A stretch of DNA of 64,000 nt from Acorus gramineus (lineage: Eukaryota; Streptophyta; Magnoliopsida; Acorales; Acoraceae). Shown here one piece after another: positions 10,217-21,880 of the stretch (position 1 is its first letter; each line of letters opens with the position of its first letter). Made by a program: the position numbers and the translations under genes. The notes beneath the pieces were generated by a model. That model was not told the DNA's origin. It did no database searches and worked only from the letters and a program-made list of their open reading frames with translations. Location: the NCBI GenBank assembly GCA_030737835.1, contig CM060848.1:7524063-7588062 (forward strand). The letters are read 5' to 3'.

Positions 10217-12509
10217 TTAGGAAATTTAGTCCTCGAAATTTAAGGAAACCCAAAGGGAAGACCGAAAGTATCATGCATAGACCTTTTGCTCCCAAGTGGT
10301 CTTCGCACCGGACTGGCGCTACCAACACACTAAAATCAAAGGAACGGTCTTAGCGTGGAGCCTCTTCTCATGATGGTCCTTGACCTCTATCCACTGCTCC
10401 ACGAACGACAAATCAAGCTCGAGGATGAGGCAGTCGAACAGAATGACATGAGCATGATCCTGGACATAACGCCTCGGTCATGAGACAAGGACGACGTCGT
10501 GGGCATGAACCAGCTGTGGGGGAAAGGCTACATGATAAGCCACCTCCCCAATCCACTCAATGACGAGAAATGGTCCCATTAAAGAGCAAACTCAGCTTGC
10601 CCCGAACGTCGAAACAGAGGGTGCCCTTTAACTAGGACACCTTCTTGAAAATATGGTCGCCAAACCCAAAGGTAAGCCCCTGGCGACAATGACCTGGGTA
10701 GCCCTTCTGTCGGTTCTGGGAGGTGCAGATGTACACACGAACCAACCTGGCCACCGCAAGGTCAAACAACTAACTTATGGCCCCTCCAACTGGCGCTCCT
10801 CAACCGTCCCAACACAAGGGAGGTATAAAACTGCGCCTGTAGAGTGCCTTTCACAGATCCATCTGGGTGCTCGAATGGCAGTCGTCTTGCAGGCGTACCC
10901 CAACTAATGGGTGGTGCCTCACCCAACTGCCCTCATCATCGAGCACATAGGCACTTAGCATGTCCTCCAAGGTCTTAATCGTCTTCTTTGCCCGGCTGTC
11001 CATCGGCGATGAAACACTATACTTAAATGGAGGCTCGCGCCAAAGGCTGCGCTACAACCTCAAAGTAACCCTCGCGTCTCAACCGAAAATAGCGCCGACT
11101 GGAGTGCCATGAAGACGAACAATCGCGAAGGTGAAAACCCACGTCAAGGCGTCCAGAGACTCAATCAGTTGGGTAGGGAGGGAAGCGCGGACTTAGTCAG
11201 TCGGTCAATGATCACCTAGACGGCGTCGTGACCCGAACGTGACATTAGCGAGTCCGCAACAATCCCTGATAACCCACTCCCACGTCCACTGAGGAATCTC
11301 GATGGACTGACGCTTTCCACTCAATGATGATTCTCAAACTTTGCCTGAGGGCATGCCAACCTGGGGAAACAAGGTCACCCATATCACCTTTTCATCGCAC
11401 TACTAGCAATCTCTATGAAGACTACCCCAAAGTAGTCCACGGAAGCCCAATAAAACTTTTGAGATCCACGAAGGCATCCGGCGCATTCGTCAACCCCGAC
11501 AGCAGTACTTAAAACTCGTAGTGCCTCAAAACGGTCACGAAAGGCCATCTACAGGATGTCTAACTCCCGGATCTCTAACTTGTGGTACCCTTGTGCGAAG
11601 ATCGATCTAACAGCAGACACTCGCTCCCAGAGCTGGTCAAATAGATCATCGATTCGCGGCAAAGGTAATTGATCTTCAACCTCCACGGGGAGATCAAAAC
11701 AACACCTCGAACAATTAAGTCCAGATTCTGCTCCTCGAGCATGGCTGGAGCTCATGATGACACTTACACGCTTGGTAAGCCGCTCAACCGCACTTAATCC
11801 ACAAGACACGCAATAAGGGGTCGTCGGACCTCGACAATGCCTATGCGACGTCATCTATCTGATAGGGCGGTTGAGTCCCATCACGAACGCTAGCATCGCG
11901 TCTCCTTATTTGCGACCAATGTGGGGCAAAACGTGACAGTGTCCACAACTGTGCTTCACATGCCGCCAGAGATAGGTCGCTCATCTACAATCATTGGAAC
12001 TCCAGCATCCTGCACTCCATGGGCAGATTCATAAGAGGGAGTCCACGCTCTCGACATCATTTAGCAGCACTCTCCCGGTGTGGCCTCTACCTGGTAGCCT
12101 CCCAAGCCTACTATCTCTGCCATATGGGCGCACCACAAGCATAGTATCTGGGAGCACCTCACAGGGCTCTGGCCTCAACCGGGCAGCTACAACGCACAAT
12201 GATATATCCAAGCGACTCCAGATGCCACTATGGAACCCTGTCCACTAGTATCGCCCACTGAGCTGCAACAGAATGCACCCAATCCCGATCGTACGCATCA
12301 CCACTCGCTACAGCACCTTCCAAGTGAGAGGGAAAAATCCACCATCAATTTGATGCTTCTAAGGTAGTCCTTGACTAGGAAAAGAAACCTTGGCAGGGCA
12401 CCATGAGGTCCCGATATAGGATATCCCAACAACAAAACAAGGAACACGGAGTACCCTAGCCCGGGTCTCAACGATGACCCCGCAAGGCCCCTTAATCCCG
12501 AGTAGGAAG
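10217..12509 (-). pseudogene. Decayed Ty3/gypsy (Tekay/Del) pol remnant: RT, integrase, chromodomain
   Basis: Translating the minus strand across stops and frame changes gives recognisable pieces in the right order. RT N-part: LPRIDDLFDQLWE and FAQGYHKLEIRELDIL (about 11660-11555). A degraded 'NAPDAF'-like RT piece lies near 11480. Integrase core follows: RLHGTPV (about 11110), TIKTLEDMLSAYVL (about 10960) and CHSSTQMDL (about 10870). A chromodomain-like end, EKRLHAKTVPLILV with TTWE, lies at about 10400-10290, then the polypurine tract. The RT active-site part and RNase H are missing: only about 150 bp separate RT from integrase, where about 1 kb is expected. No gag is seen. Many stops; not functional. 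At 12030-12080 a block resembles LTR text near 7480-7525. Confidence 0.75.
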
Positions 12510-15083
12510 TGTCACGCCCCAGGGCGGCCGTCCCCGGGACGCGACAAGTGTATACATGATATCAGCAGTCTATACAGGAGGTCAATAACATACTCTAAAC
12601 AACAGCTAAAATGACAACACAGACAAAAGCAAGGCTGACATGATATATACACAAATAGCGGAAGCTAAAATACTGAGTCTGTAATTCAAAAACATATTAC
12701 AGACTCGATACATAATCAACTGTCCTGTGAGAGCCAATATACACAAATACATCCAAATACAATACAAACAGGTGCCCAAGCACAGAAATATAATACATAC
12801 AATCAAAAAGGGATGCTGATGGCCTCTAACACTCGCGGGACGTGGCGCTGCTCCGCTACTGATGAAGTCCCTCGGGGAGCTCCTCCTTCAGGTCCGACTC
12901 AGTGATAACTAGAGAAAAATTATGCGAGGGGTGAGCCACACGCTCAGTGAATAGCACAACCCATGCATCACAATTTATATTAACCACAATTAATTATTCA
13001 AAGCCTCAAAGTGGCAGGAACTACACAATCCAGTGGGTCGCTACATCGCCGACCCACTACACCCTCACCCTCACCCTCCAATAGGTGACGCGGCTATTGG
13101 GACTGACTAGGCTGTTAATCACCCTTGGTCCACCGATAGTCTCTCCTCCACTCCGTAGGCCGCCTGGTCCACTCCCACAATTCAGCACAGTCCGAACCCA
13201 AATCAGGAGGTGCCTACTGATGGGAGCCCTCTGTCAGGAAGGCCTGTCTAACGCTGGGGCAGTCTCTATACGGATCCAACAAAGGGAACAGAAACAGCCC
13301 ACCCACACGTATACGATCCACTCGGATCTGTCGGCAACGCATCTCAACAACTCTAATGTCATGAATTCTTCAGAATTCCTCCAGGGCGCATAACCAAGAT
13401 GCGGGGAACATATATTATAACCACCAGGTTATAATATTTACTAGGGCATGCAAAAATACTATAAGTTCGCATTTAATTTAATAAATTAAACTAATAGGAC
13501 ACATGCATAGGTCGAGGTTTTCCTAGCATGAAAACATGGTGACAGGATGCATGGCTCTTACACATATCCTAAGGGTGCAAGTCCCTAACATACAAGGTCT
13601 AGGGTGGCATGCATACTACATACTAATCATGCTTGCATAGATTACATATTATACAAGTTAATATTAAACTATGGTGCCCCAGGGGAGGACGGTACACGCC
13701 CAAGTGCATATAACGCCTCCCTACTGGGTTGGATTGTCCCACTCACCAATACCCAGGTCGATGCGTGACTGTCCGTCAAGATCTGCAAGACAGAGTATTC
13801 AACATGGTGAGTAAAATACACAAATACACACAAAATACACTAAAAATACACCCGCACGGCGCCCTGCGCGCAGCACCCATACGCGGCCCCCTGCACGCAC
13901 CGCGCCTCTGCGCAGCGCCCCACGCGCACGGCGCCCAGCGCCCAGCACCCGCGCCCAGCACATGCGCCCAGCGCCCAACACACGCGCCCAGCACCAGCGC
14001 CCAGCGCCCAGCACACGCGCCCAATACGCGCGCCCAGCGCCCAGCACACGCGCCCAGCACACACGCCCCGCACGCCCTCCAGCTCCACCCGAGCGCACGC
14101 CCGCGCGCACGCGCGCCCTGCCAACTGCTCGCCTGCTGCGCTGCCTGCTGCGCCTGTGCTGCCATCCTGCCCGAGACAGACAACCACTCTGCCCGAGTCA
14201 CCCTACCACCCCTCACTGGCCACCAGTGGCCTCCGACCGCCCTCAACCACCACCAACAGCCACCAACCGCCACCACACACCCAAAAACACCCCCTAACAT
14301 GCATCTAAACATGGAAAAGAAGGAAAGAAACCTTACCCAAGGAGAGGAAAGGAAAGGAAGGGGACCGGGAGCTCTTCGTGCACCGAAACACCTCCCCAAA
14401 GACCTCCACCACCAAGCTCTTCCTCAGCCCTCGAAATGGCTGAAAACAGAGGAGAAAAGAGGGGGTAAGAGGGGGTCAAACAAGTGGGAACTCGAATCCG
14501 AGACCACCCATAGATAGATCGGGATGAGATCTAACCTTTCTATTCTTTGAGTTTTGAGTTTCAAGCACTCTAGGTAGCTCAAAACCAAGAAAAAGAGAGA
14601 GGGGGAGAGAGAAAACAAGTGGGGAAGATGATGAATAGTGAGGGAGAGATATTTGCTCACTTAAATATATAATCCCACACTTAGATTATGGTTAACTAGG
14701 GTTAGGAGAGGATTAGGTGAACTTAAATGGGTTTTGACTTGGGTCAACCCAACCACAAATAAAAACAAAAAGGGTTGACCAAGTCATGGGCCCACTTTGA
14801 CCGAGTCAACTCTCCCAATGACTTCTCGCTCGGTCAAAACCCGGATACGCCCCGGAACTGTGAAATTCTGAAACGTACCGGAATTCGATGAAATTTTCGT
14901 GAGTGGCTTAGAATGGCACCAGGACACATAATATACAGTTATATTTTCAATCGGAGTCTTCAAACACAGGACGATAGCTAACAGTCCAAATTTTAGCGGT
15001 TCCGATCGAAATACGAAAAAACTCAAAAACTGCCAGAATGCTCCAATGGTTACCAGAAGCCAAAAAGTGACACATATATAACA
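12510..15083 (-). mobile_element. Second Tekay/Del-type LTR, diverged and shorter
   Basis: It ends (minus strand) with the same GGGGCGTGACA signature at 12510 and starts TGTTATATATGTGTCA at 15083, matching the TGTT......GTGTCA start of the first LTR. Shared blocks include 'ctgatgggagccctctgtc' at about 13218 and the motif around 13370-13430 (cf. 8095-8160). It is 2.57 kb against 3.76 kb and clearly diverged, lacking the extra repeated blocks, so it may be the 5' LTR of an old element or belong to another subfamily. No primer-binding site is seen beyond 12510. The 262-aa plus frame at 13729-14517 and its antisense frames are compositional artefacts. Confidence 0.7.
13850..14130. repeat. Degenerate GC-rich minisatellite in the second LTR
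   Basis: Short words such as 'cgcccagcgcccagcacacg' recur many times with a period of roughly 9-18 bases. It occupies the place of the GC-rich tract in the first LTR but is a different sequence, so this LTR position seems prone to GC-rich repeat growth. Confidence 0.65.
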
Positions 15084-17843
15084 TAGGGTGTGTGTGAGGG
15101 GTTGGAGGGTTAAAATGAGGTTGGGATGGGCTGGGCTCGCGGTGGGCGCAGGCGAGCGCTGGCAGGCGCTGGCGGGCGCGCAGACGCGTGCGCGCGGAGT
15201 GGTCGCGCAGGGTGCGCGCGGAGTGGTCGCGCGGGAGTGCGCGGGCGTGCGCCTGGGCATGCGCCTGGGCGCGGGGCTGGGGACCAGTGCGCGTGCTGAG
15301 GCATGCGCGCAGTGCGCGCGAGGGCGCGAGGGCTGGACGCGCAGTGCGCGCGGGCGCACGCAAGCGTGCGCGCGCGTGCGGCAGTGTGTTTGGGCGCGCG
15401 GGCAGGCGCGCGGCAGTGCGTCGATGGTGCTGGGGTGCGTGCATGCGTGCGTGCGCATTCATGCGTGCGCGTGCGGGGGGCCATGCGTGTGGCTGCCCGA
15501 GGGTTCGGGTAGGTGTTGGGGCACTCGGACTCGCGTGCGTACGTGCGTGCTGGCATGCGTGCGAGCCCGTATGCATGCCTATCCGAGTATTGGGTATTTC
15601 TAATGATTTCTATGTGTAAATTGTGTTGTTTCTCACCAGTTGGATGCCCCTACCTTGCAGATCTCGTCGGATGGGATGCGCGAGGTCCCGGGTTGTTAAG
15701 GTGAGTGGTTCGATTCCAATCTCCCCCCCCCCCTCTCTAGGGATGTGCTCGACCCGCATAGACTCGCGTCGCGCATCGATGGGGGCCCCTAGCTAAATTA
15801 TGTAGACACCTGTGCATGCCTGATTATTATGATGTATCCATGCCACCTTAGACTATGTATGCTAGGGATACGCACCCTTATATCATGTATAGCGGCCTAT
15901 GCATGTTTAGTCACCATGTCCTTTTGATTGGAAGGCCCCGACCTATGCATGTTTCCCATTTAGGTTGATTTATTTAAATCGAATGTGAGCATCTTGTGAT
16001 AAGCATGCCTTAGAGAATATTATAACCTTGTGGTTATAATATAGGTTTCCCTGCATCTTAGTTATGCGCCCTGGAGGAATTCTTGAGAATTCATGACATT
16101 AGAAATGTTAGGAAGCGTTGTCGACGGATCCAAGAGGATCGCATGCGTGTGAGTAGGCTGTTCTCCCCTTCGTTGGATCCGATGTAGGTACTCCCCGGCG
16201 ATGGCTGACTTGACAGAGGGCTTCCGTCCGGTACCTCCGATGTGTTCGGACAGTACTGGTAGTTGGAGTGGACTAGGTCGAGGCTACGAGGGTGGGAAAG
16301 GGCTACCGGTGGACCAAGGGTGAATAGCAGTCTAGTTAGTCCCAAAACGCCCATGTCACCCCGTAAAGGGTGAGGGTGAGGGTGGGGTGGGTCGGCGATG
16401 TTACGACCCACTAGCTTGTGTAGTTACTCCCGTTTAGGGACTATGACTACTTTAAGGTTAATATGAGTGTGTTGGTTGTTGTTATGCATGTGTGTGATAT
16501 CTCGATAAGCGAGTATCGAGAGTGGTTGTTTTCCATTGGGTTTCGCTTTGCGAACATGGGATCGTTCTCCCCTTCATTGGATCCGATGTAGGAACTCCCC
16601 GGCGTTGGCTGTACCTGACAGAGGGCTCCCGTCCGTAGGTACCTCCGATGTGTCAGACAGTACGGATGGTGGGAGTGGACTAGGTGGAGGCCACGAGGGT
16701 GGGAAAGGGCTACTGGCGGACCAAGGGTGTAGAGCGGTGAGTTGAGGAGATCGGGTTGTAGATACTACCCGGGAGAGGGTTAACGAATGATGTCGCGAGC
16801 GTGGAATCGTTCTCCCCTTCGTTGGATCCGTGTAGTGACATCCCCGGCGTTAGACAGGCTGTCCTGACAGAGGGCTCCCATCTGTAGGTACCTCCGATGT
16901 GTTCGGACAGTGCTGATCGTGGGAGTATACCAGGTAAGCTACGGAGCGGGGAGAGGCTACCGGTGGACCAGGGGTGTAGAGCAGTCTAAGTCTCTTCCCA
17001 AAGTCCCAAGATGTCTCCTTTCAGGAGTGAGGGTGTGGATGAGGCGAAGACGCGTTGCCTCGTGACCCATTCGTTGTTCGACCGTTCCCATAGTTGTTGG
17101 GTCCGGTCTCGTGATTGATGTTGAAGGACATCGTTGGGCGATTATCTAGATGTAGATGATCCAGTAGTGTTGAGTAGACCAGTAAATCCAGGTCTCTTTG
17201 ACCGACGGTATGGTCTCTAGACCAGTAAATCTGGGTCTCTTCGACCGACGGTATGGTCTCTCCCCATAAGTCCCAAAAGACTCCCTCCGGGAGTGAGGGT
17301 GGGGGTGAGGTTGGTCGCGCCGCCGCGTGACCCAGTTATCCATGGGTTTTCACCCATGTTTTCCTTGAAAGGAAATTGATTATGTATTGAACTGTAGTAT
17401 GGTGATTGGTTTCCAGCCACTCACTGAGCTTGTAGCTCACCCCTCGCATACAGTTTCTTTTAGGGGCAGTGTTGGGCGTGGAGCTGGAGCTTTCCTGTGG
17501 CGTGGTCTTATGGGCGTGGAGCGTTCTGTCGGCGGGTGGCGAGTGCGAGGCTGTCAGCATTCCTAGAGTCATTTTATGCTTTGTAAATCGTGCATGTGGC
17601 ACAGGTTGTATTTTCTTTGGTCTAGACTTGGCTTTCACAGGACATTGATTGTGTATTCGGGTCTGTAATAATGTTTTTGATTTACAGACATTGTTATATA
17701 TTATGCTTCCGCTTTTCAGTCAGTTATCATTATCTTGTTTTGCCGCCTTGTGTATTGTTGTTGGTGTCCTTATTGACCTCAGGTATTGATAGCTGATATT
17801 ATATTTATTATTGCCACGTCTCGGGGACGCCTGGGGCGTGACA
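15084..17843 (+). mobile_element. Truncated third Tekay/Del-type LTR, inverted
   Basis: It is the reverse complement of 6442-9297 with only scattered differences, mostly transitions, over about 2.8 kb, and ends GGGGCGTGACA at 17843. The first about 0.9 kb of the LTR (equivalent to 9298-10205) is missing. The truncated edge at 15084 abuts exactly the start of the second LTR (15083). The right edge at 17843 abuts decayed Tat gag DNA. The flanks of the two outward ends ('atatttaa' left, 'agagtctc' right) are not a target duplication, so a simple insertion of the whole 11.4 kb unit is not supported. Confidence 0.8.
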
Positions 17844-19226
17844 AGAGTCTCTCTTTCCTACCCATCTCGGGCCATAGGATGATGGAGGGGAGACCTCGTT
17901 GTAAGGGCTCAGTGTGGGCTGCCTGGGAGTTAAATTTGTGCTCTTGGAGGAGCAGAGTAGGCAGGGGTAGTTCTAGTCTGGCCCTGGTTTTGGTTATGGA
18001 CTGGGGGATTTTGGATTACAGGATTTTGTCGTGTCAGCACGGTGGCAAGTACTGGTCGAGGCGTGAAATTATAAGTAGCTTGCTGAGACAGCACATATCC
18101 GAATGAACCGGGTGTATACTGTCTCGGAGTTGGTCCTCGATCGGGGACTCGCGCTCCGTTTGGGTAGAGCGTCGAAACTTGCGGTGTGATCCCCTCTACC
18201 GTGGGGTTTGTGCCTTTCGCGGCGGTTGTCCAACCCTATGGCTGATAGGTGGGGACGAGTGTGGGACTGCACAACGAGTTAGAGTCTATCAAGAGCTGGT
18301 AGGTCTTGCAGTCTCCGTACGAGAGACTCGTACGGAGTTTAGGATTGAGGTTCTATAACATCATATCAATCTCTTGACATTTTTTTTAACTGTAGACCGG
18401 TCTTGTGGACTAGGGTGCGCCATCGGGATACATATTGCTCAAACTCCTCTTGGGGTCTCATCCTTTCGACGGTGAGGTCTGAGATGGAGGGGGTTCTAAC
18501 TTGTTGATAACTATAGCGACCTAGAAACTTCTCACTTACAGTCGGAAAATTTGACAGGTGGTCTACGGGGAGTGTGGAGAACCATTGCAGCGCCTCTCCT
18601 TCCAGAGACTTCTGGAATAGGAAAACTAGGAGGGGCTGGTTGTCTAGGAAGGACCGAGAATCTACGTGGAATGCAGTCAGATGAACGTCCGAGTCTCCAC
18701 GGTCATTATACCGATGAAATTTCAGGATTTTGAATCCCTCCGAAAGACTGACGGATGGGATTTGGCGTAAATTGTGTAGGGACATGTGTTTGGGGGCAGA
18801 AGGGCCAGTCTCGGAGATGATTCTCTGGATGTTTTCATCCAACGTTTTTGCTTTGATTGGACAGTTTAGCGGTCCCAGGCTGGATGCAGCCTGGTAGGGA
18901 CCTGGAGCAAAAGCTGTTGGGAATATTGGATTCGCGGGGGAAGGCGGAGTAAATGAAAATGAGGGGGCAGAAAATGGACTCGGATTGACCAAGAAACTGG
19001 ACGTTGGTGGGGTAAGAGGGGTGAGGTAAGCCTTGGGGGTCTTGACAGGGGTTTCCTGTCTCAAGGTTTTGGCTTGGCGAAAGTTGGCTAGGGCATTGAA
19101 TATGTCCTCCACCGACTGGTATCCTAGGGTGGCCATCCTTTCCTCCAGGAGGCTAAGGAGTTGCCCGGTCTAGTTTCCCTGGTTGACTTCCTCCTCTAGT
19201 ATGTCATCTCGGGTGTAGCTTTCCAT
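17844..19226 (-). pseudogene. Tat-type Ty3/gypsy gag, decayed
   Basis: The likely original start is the ATG at 19226 (MESYTRDDILEEEV...). A TAG at the 19th codon breaks it, after which the frame stays open from 19136 to 18366. The open part (256 aa) holds a Pro-rich N-terminus and a retrotransposon gag core with FLFQKSLEGEALQWFSTLP, then FLGRYSYQQV and EFEQYVSRWRTLV, the usual order. After a stop at 18366 the reading continues in broken frames (e.g. YNFTPRPVLATVLTRQNP) to the junction with the Tekay LTR at 17843. Protease and pol are not found. It belongs with the PBS and LTR at 19624-20306. Confidence 0.85.
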
Positions 19227-19259
19227 GGTGTGGATGTGGAATAGTTCGGAGTGCGGATG

Positions 19260-19500
19260 AATGCAAGCTTAAAGCAGTAAATAAAGCAGTAAAGGGTGTG
19301 ATAAAATAGTAAAGGATGCGCAGCTGTGTGCGACTTAAAGCAGTAAAGAGTGTGATTAAAGCAGTAAAGGGTGCGCAGCTGTGTGCAACTTAATGCAGTA
19401 AAGGGTGAGATGAAAGCAATAAAGGGCGATGTGATGAAAGCAGTAAAGGGTGCGCAGCTGTGTGCGACTTAAAGAAGTAAAGGTTGATGTGATGCAAAGT
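19260..19500. repeat. Tandem repeats in the Tat leader
   Basis: The phrase 'gtgcgcagctgtgtgcgact' (or a variant) recurs near 19318, 19372 and 19450, mixed with several copies of 'aagcagtaaagggtg'. Units are about 55-76 bp. They lie between the primer-binding site and gag, the untranslated leader of the element. Confidence 0.75.
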
Positions 19501-19623
19501 AGAGGAGAGTCTGATTTGGAGGGTGGAAAATTTTGGTTTTCAAAAAGGGGGTTGTGGAACTTTTATCAAGGTTTTGGAGGAGGCAAAAAAAGGATTACTT
19601 TTTATCATTTTTCACGAGGGATG

Positions 19624-19640
19624 TCCCACCGTGATCGCCA
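19624..19640 (-). other. Primer-binding site of the Tat element
   Basis: On the minus strand TGGCGATCACGGTGGGA lies three bases after the LTR end. Tat-lineage elements commonly use a tRNA-Arg-like site beginning TGGCGA; the match to a tRNA was not computed. Confidence 0.6.
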
Positions 19641-19643
19641 GGT

Positions 19644-20306
19644 TGTTGTTATTGGTTTCCGGTCGCTTTTCCGCTCCCGGGTTTTTTGGTTTGCGTGTGT
19701 GGGGGTTTTCTGGGGAATCGGGTCCAAATGCGCTTTGCGGGCTTGGTCGGATCGTCTTTCGGAAGGGGGATGGGGTGTAGTTCCTTGCTGAGGCACCTGA
19801 TAGCTTCTCATGAGGATTCAGGGGTGGTTGTGATCACCACCTGCTTTGTCAAAAAAGTAGGATAAGTTGGTGTTACTGTTGATCACCTTCGTGGAGGGGG
19901 GGGATTGTGGATTCTCCGATCTAAACACGGCCAGCCGCGCACAGAGATGAAAACGGGGAATCTTTTTTTGCTTTCTGGACTTGACAAAGGGAGGTTTAAA
20001 AAGATAGGGTGTAAGTGGATGGCCGGCTAGTAGGGTTTAGCTGCCTGAAGGGGAACGGCTAGTTAGGGTTAGCCGCCTGGGACCTAGCTCTATTTGGGCA
20101 GAGCCTGGGTAGGAAAGGGGTTAGGGATTTGGCTGAAGTTAAACTAGGTTTAACCAGGGTTTTTGAGAGGGTTTTTGGATAGTGGATTTGTGTAGGAATG
20201 GGTTTCTTTCTCTCAAAAGTGGTGCTCTTTCTCTCTCTCTCAAGGGTTTCAAGTAGTGGGTGTAGGGGGTTTATTTCTTTGGACGGTCAAAATTGGGGTA
20301 TCTACA
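19644..20306 (-). mobile_element. Tat-type 5' LTR (minus orientation), internally deleted
   Basis: On the minus strand it runs from TGTAGATACCCCAATTTTGA (20306) to AACAACA (19644), followed by the primer-binding site and gag leader. It matches 3111-4387 of the plus strand but lacks about 0.58 kb just after the first 30 bases. The two copies face each other across the whole Tekay block. Confidence 0.75.
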
Positions 20307-20307
20307 G

Positions 20308-21880
20308 TGGTCACCTCGACGAAGTCACCTAGACTTGGGTCCATTTTAAACCGTAGTCACCTAGACTAAGCCACCTAGGCTGCGCCACCTAGGCGACATG
20401 ATGCATGCATGATCAACCACATGTTTTACATTTCAAATATATATACATGCAACAGTTTCAAAATAATATTTTCCAACATAGTACGTAATAGGGCATCAGC
20501 CTATATATAATATGACATGCTCGAGTTTTATACATAAAATAGCAATTAAATCATTGATAAAATCTTCCGAAACTACATAGGAGACTAGACCCATTCACCT
20601 TAGGTCCAACAGTGCGAAACAACTCCCGAAAGGCCTAAGGTAACCTAACCAGACCTAAAAACGATACGAATTGATCACAATATGAGCAAACAGTACGAAA
20701 CCTGATGTACCCGTAATCATAGAAAAACTCGTAATCACTGAGACAAACCGACAGCTCCCAGGGCCGTCCATGACAAAACCAACGGCTCCTCTGGGAGCCG
20801 TCCATAATCGTGCTCGACGGCTCTTAGCCGAGCCGTCCCGAGGCAGAAAGCATGAAACCCTATTATTTTTGTAAAAATACTTTAAAGCATTCTACCATTG
20901 AAAACGAAACATGAGTCGTTTTAAAATGGTGTAAAACAGTAAGGAACTCATAACGAAATCAAATCATGCGTACGAAAATCGAATTAAAACAAATCAAAGA
21001 CTCATTAAAAACATCTTTGGAAACCCTAGATCTATCTTAGGCATAATAACTAATATAGATCTATGTTTAAACTCAGAAAAAGTCATAAAAACATGTACAG
21101 GTTCGGATCTATGCATATAAGGGTCGAAAAAAGACTTAAACGATCATAAAACACGATTTCTACCTTGAACAAACAATCCTGAACATGATATATACATAAA
21201 CATATTCATTTATATATGAAAGGCTTATAAGTTATTTACAATCACATAATATATTAATTATAACATAAGATCTGAAAGTCTTTTATACCATATAATCATG
21301 AGGAATCTAACAAGAAAAACTCAAGAAATCATTTATCTCGAATATATACTCATGAGACCTAATACCAATGTCTAAAACTTGTTAAAACGTCATAAATCCT
21401 CGACATAACATTGATAAAATACAAGGACCCGAAATCATACGAAAACTTTCAAGAATCAAGAAGAAAATCAATTCTTTTTGTTGGAAAAACCTTAAAAATG
21501 AAATCATATAATAAGACCTCAAAAGGGAAATCATTATAAGTTAAACTCTTCATAAACAGAGGGTAATACTCACTAAAAATCTCTGTTCAACTCCCTTCCC
21601 AAGCTCCTCAACAATGGTGCCGAAGAGAAGAAGAAGAAAACTTTAGGGTTTTAGGGTTTCGATGCAAAGGAGAGAGAGAAAGAGGGACAAAAATAAGACA
21701 CCATCAAATCAGAATAATCAAAATCAATGCCTTTGCTCTTTCCAAAAATGAACTGAAATTTCAAAATTTGAAATATGCCTAGATCGACGGCTCTTTATGA
21801 GCCCGTCGCCCAGAACCCGACAGAAACGAGCCGTCAGAAACCAACTGATTAAATACGGTTAAAAGTCACAGTTGTTACAG
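20308..21880 (-). mobile_element. Putative gypsy-type solo LTR (minus orientation)
   Basis: Read on the minus strand it begins TGTAACAACTGTGACTTTTA (21879), the same start as the fragment at 44340-45117, and ends near 20308 (CGAGGTGACCA), directly next to the Tat LTR. It contains 'gacggctct...agccgtc' hairpin-like text and no coding frame. No polypurine tract or primer-binding site adjoins it, so it looks like a solo LTR. A target duplication could not be shown. Confidence 0.5.

Noticed and set aside
13729..14517. 262-aa plus frame and antisense frames
   Set aside because: Lies in the GC-rich minisatellite of the second LTR; low-complexity composition, no family match.
6442..17843. One giant foldback transposon of 11.4 kb
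   Set aside because: The ends are inverted copies but no target duplication flanks them, the interior is a separate retrotransposon with its own orientation, and the right arm is cut internally.
20303..21880. TACAG as target duplication of the LTR-like unit at 20308
   Set aside because: The related copy at 45115 also continues '...ttacag', so these bases probably belong to the LTR.
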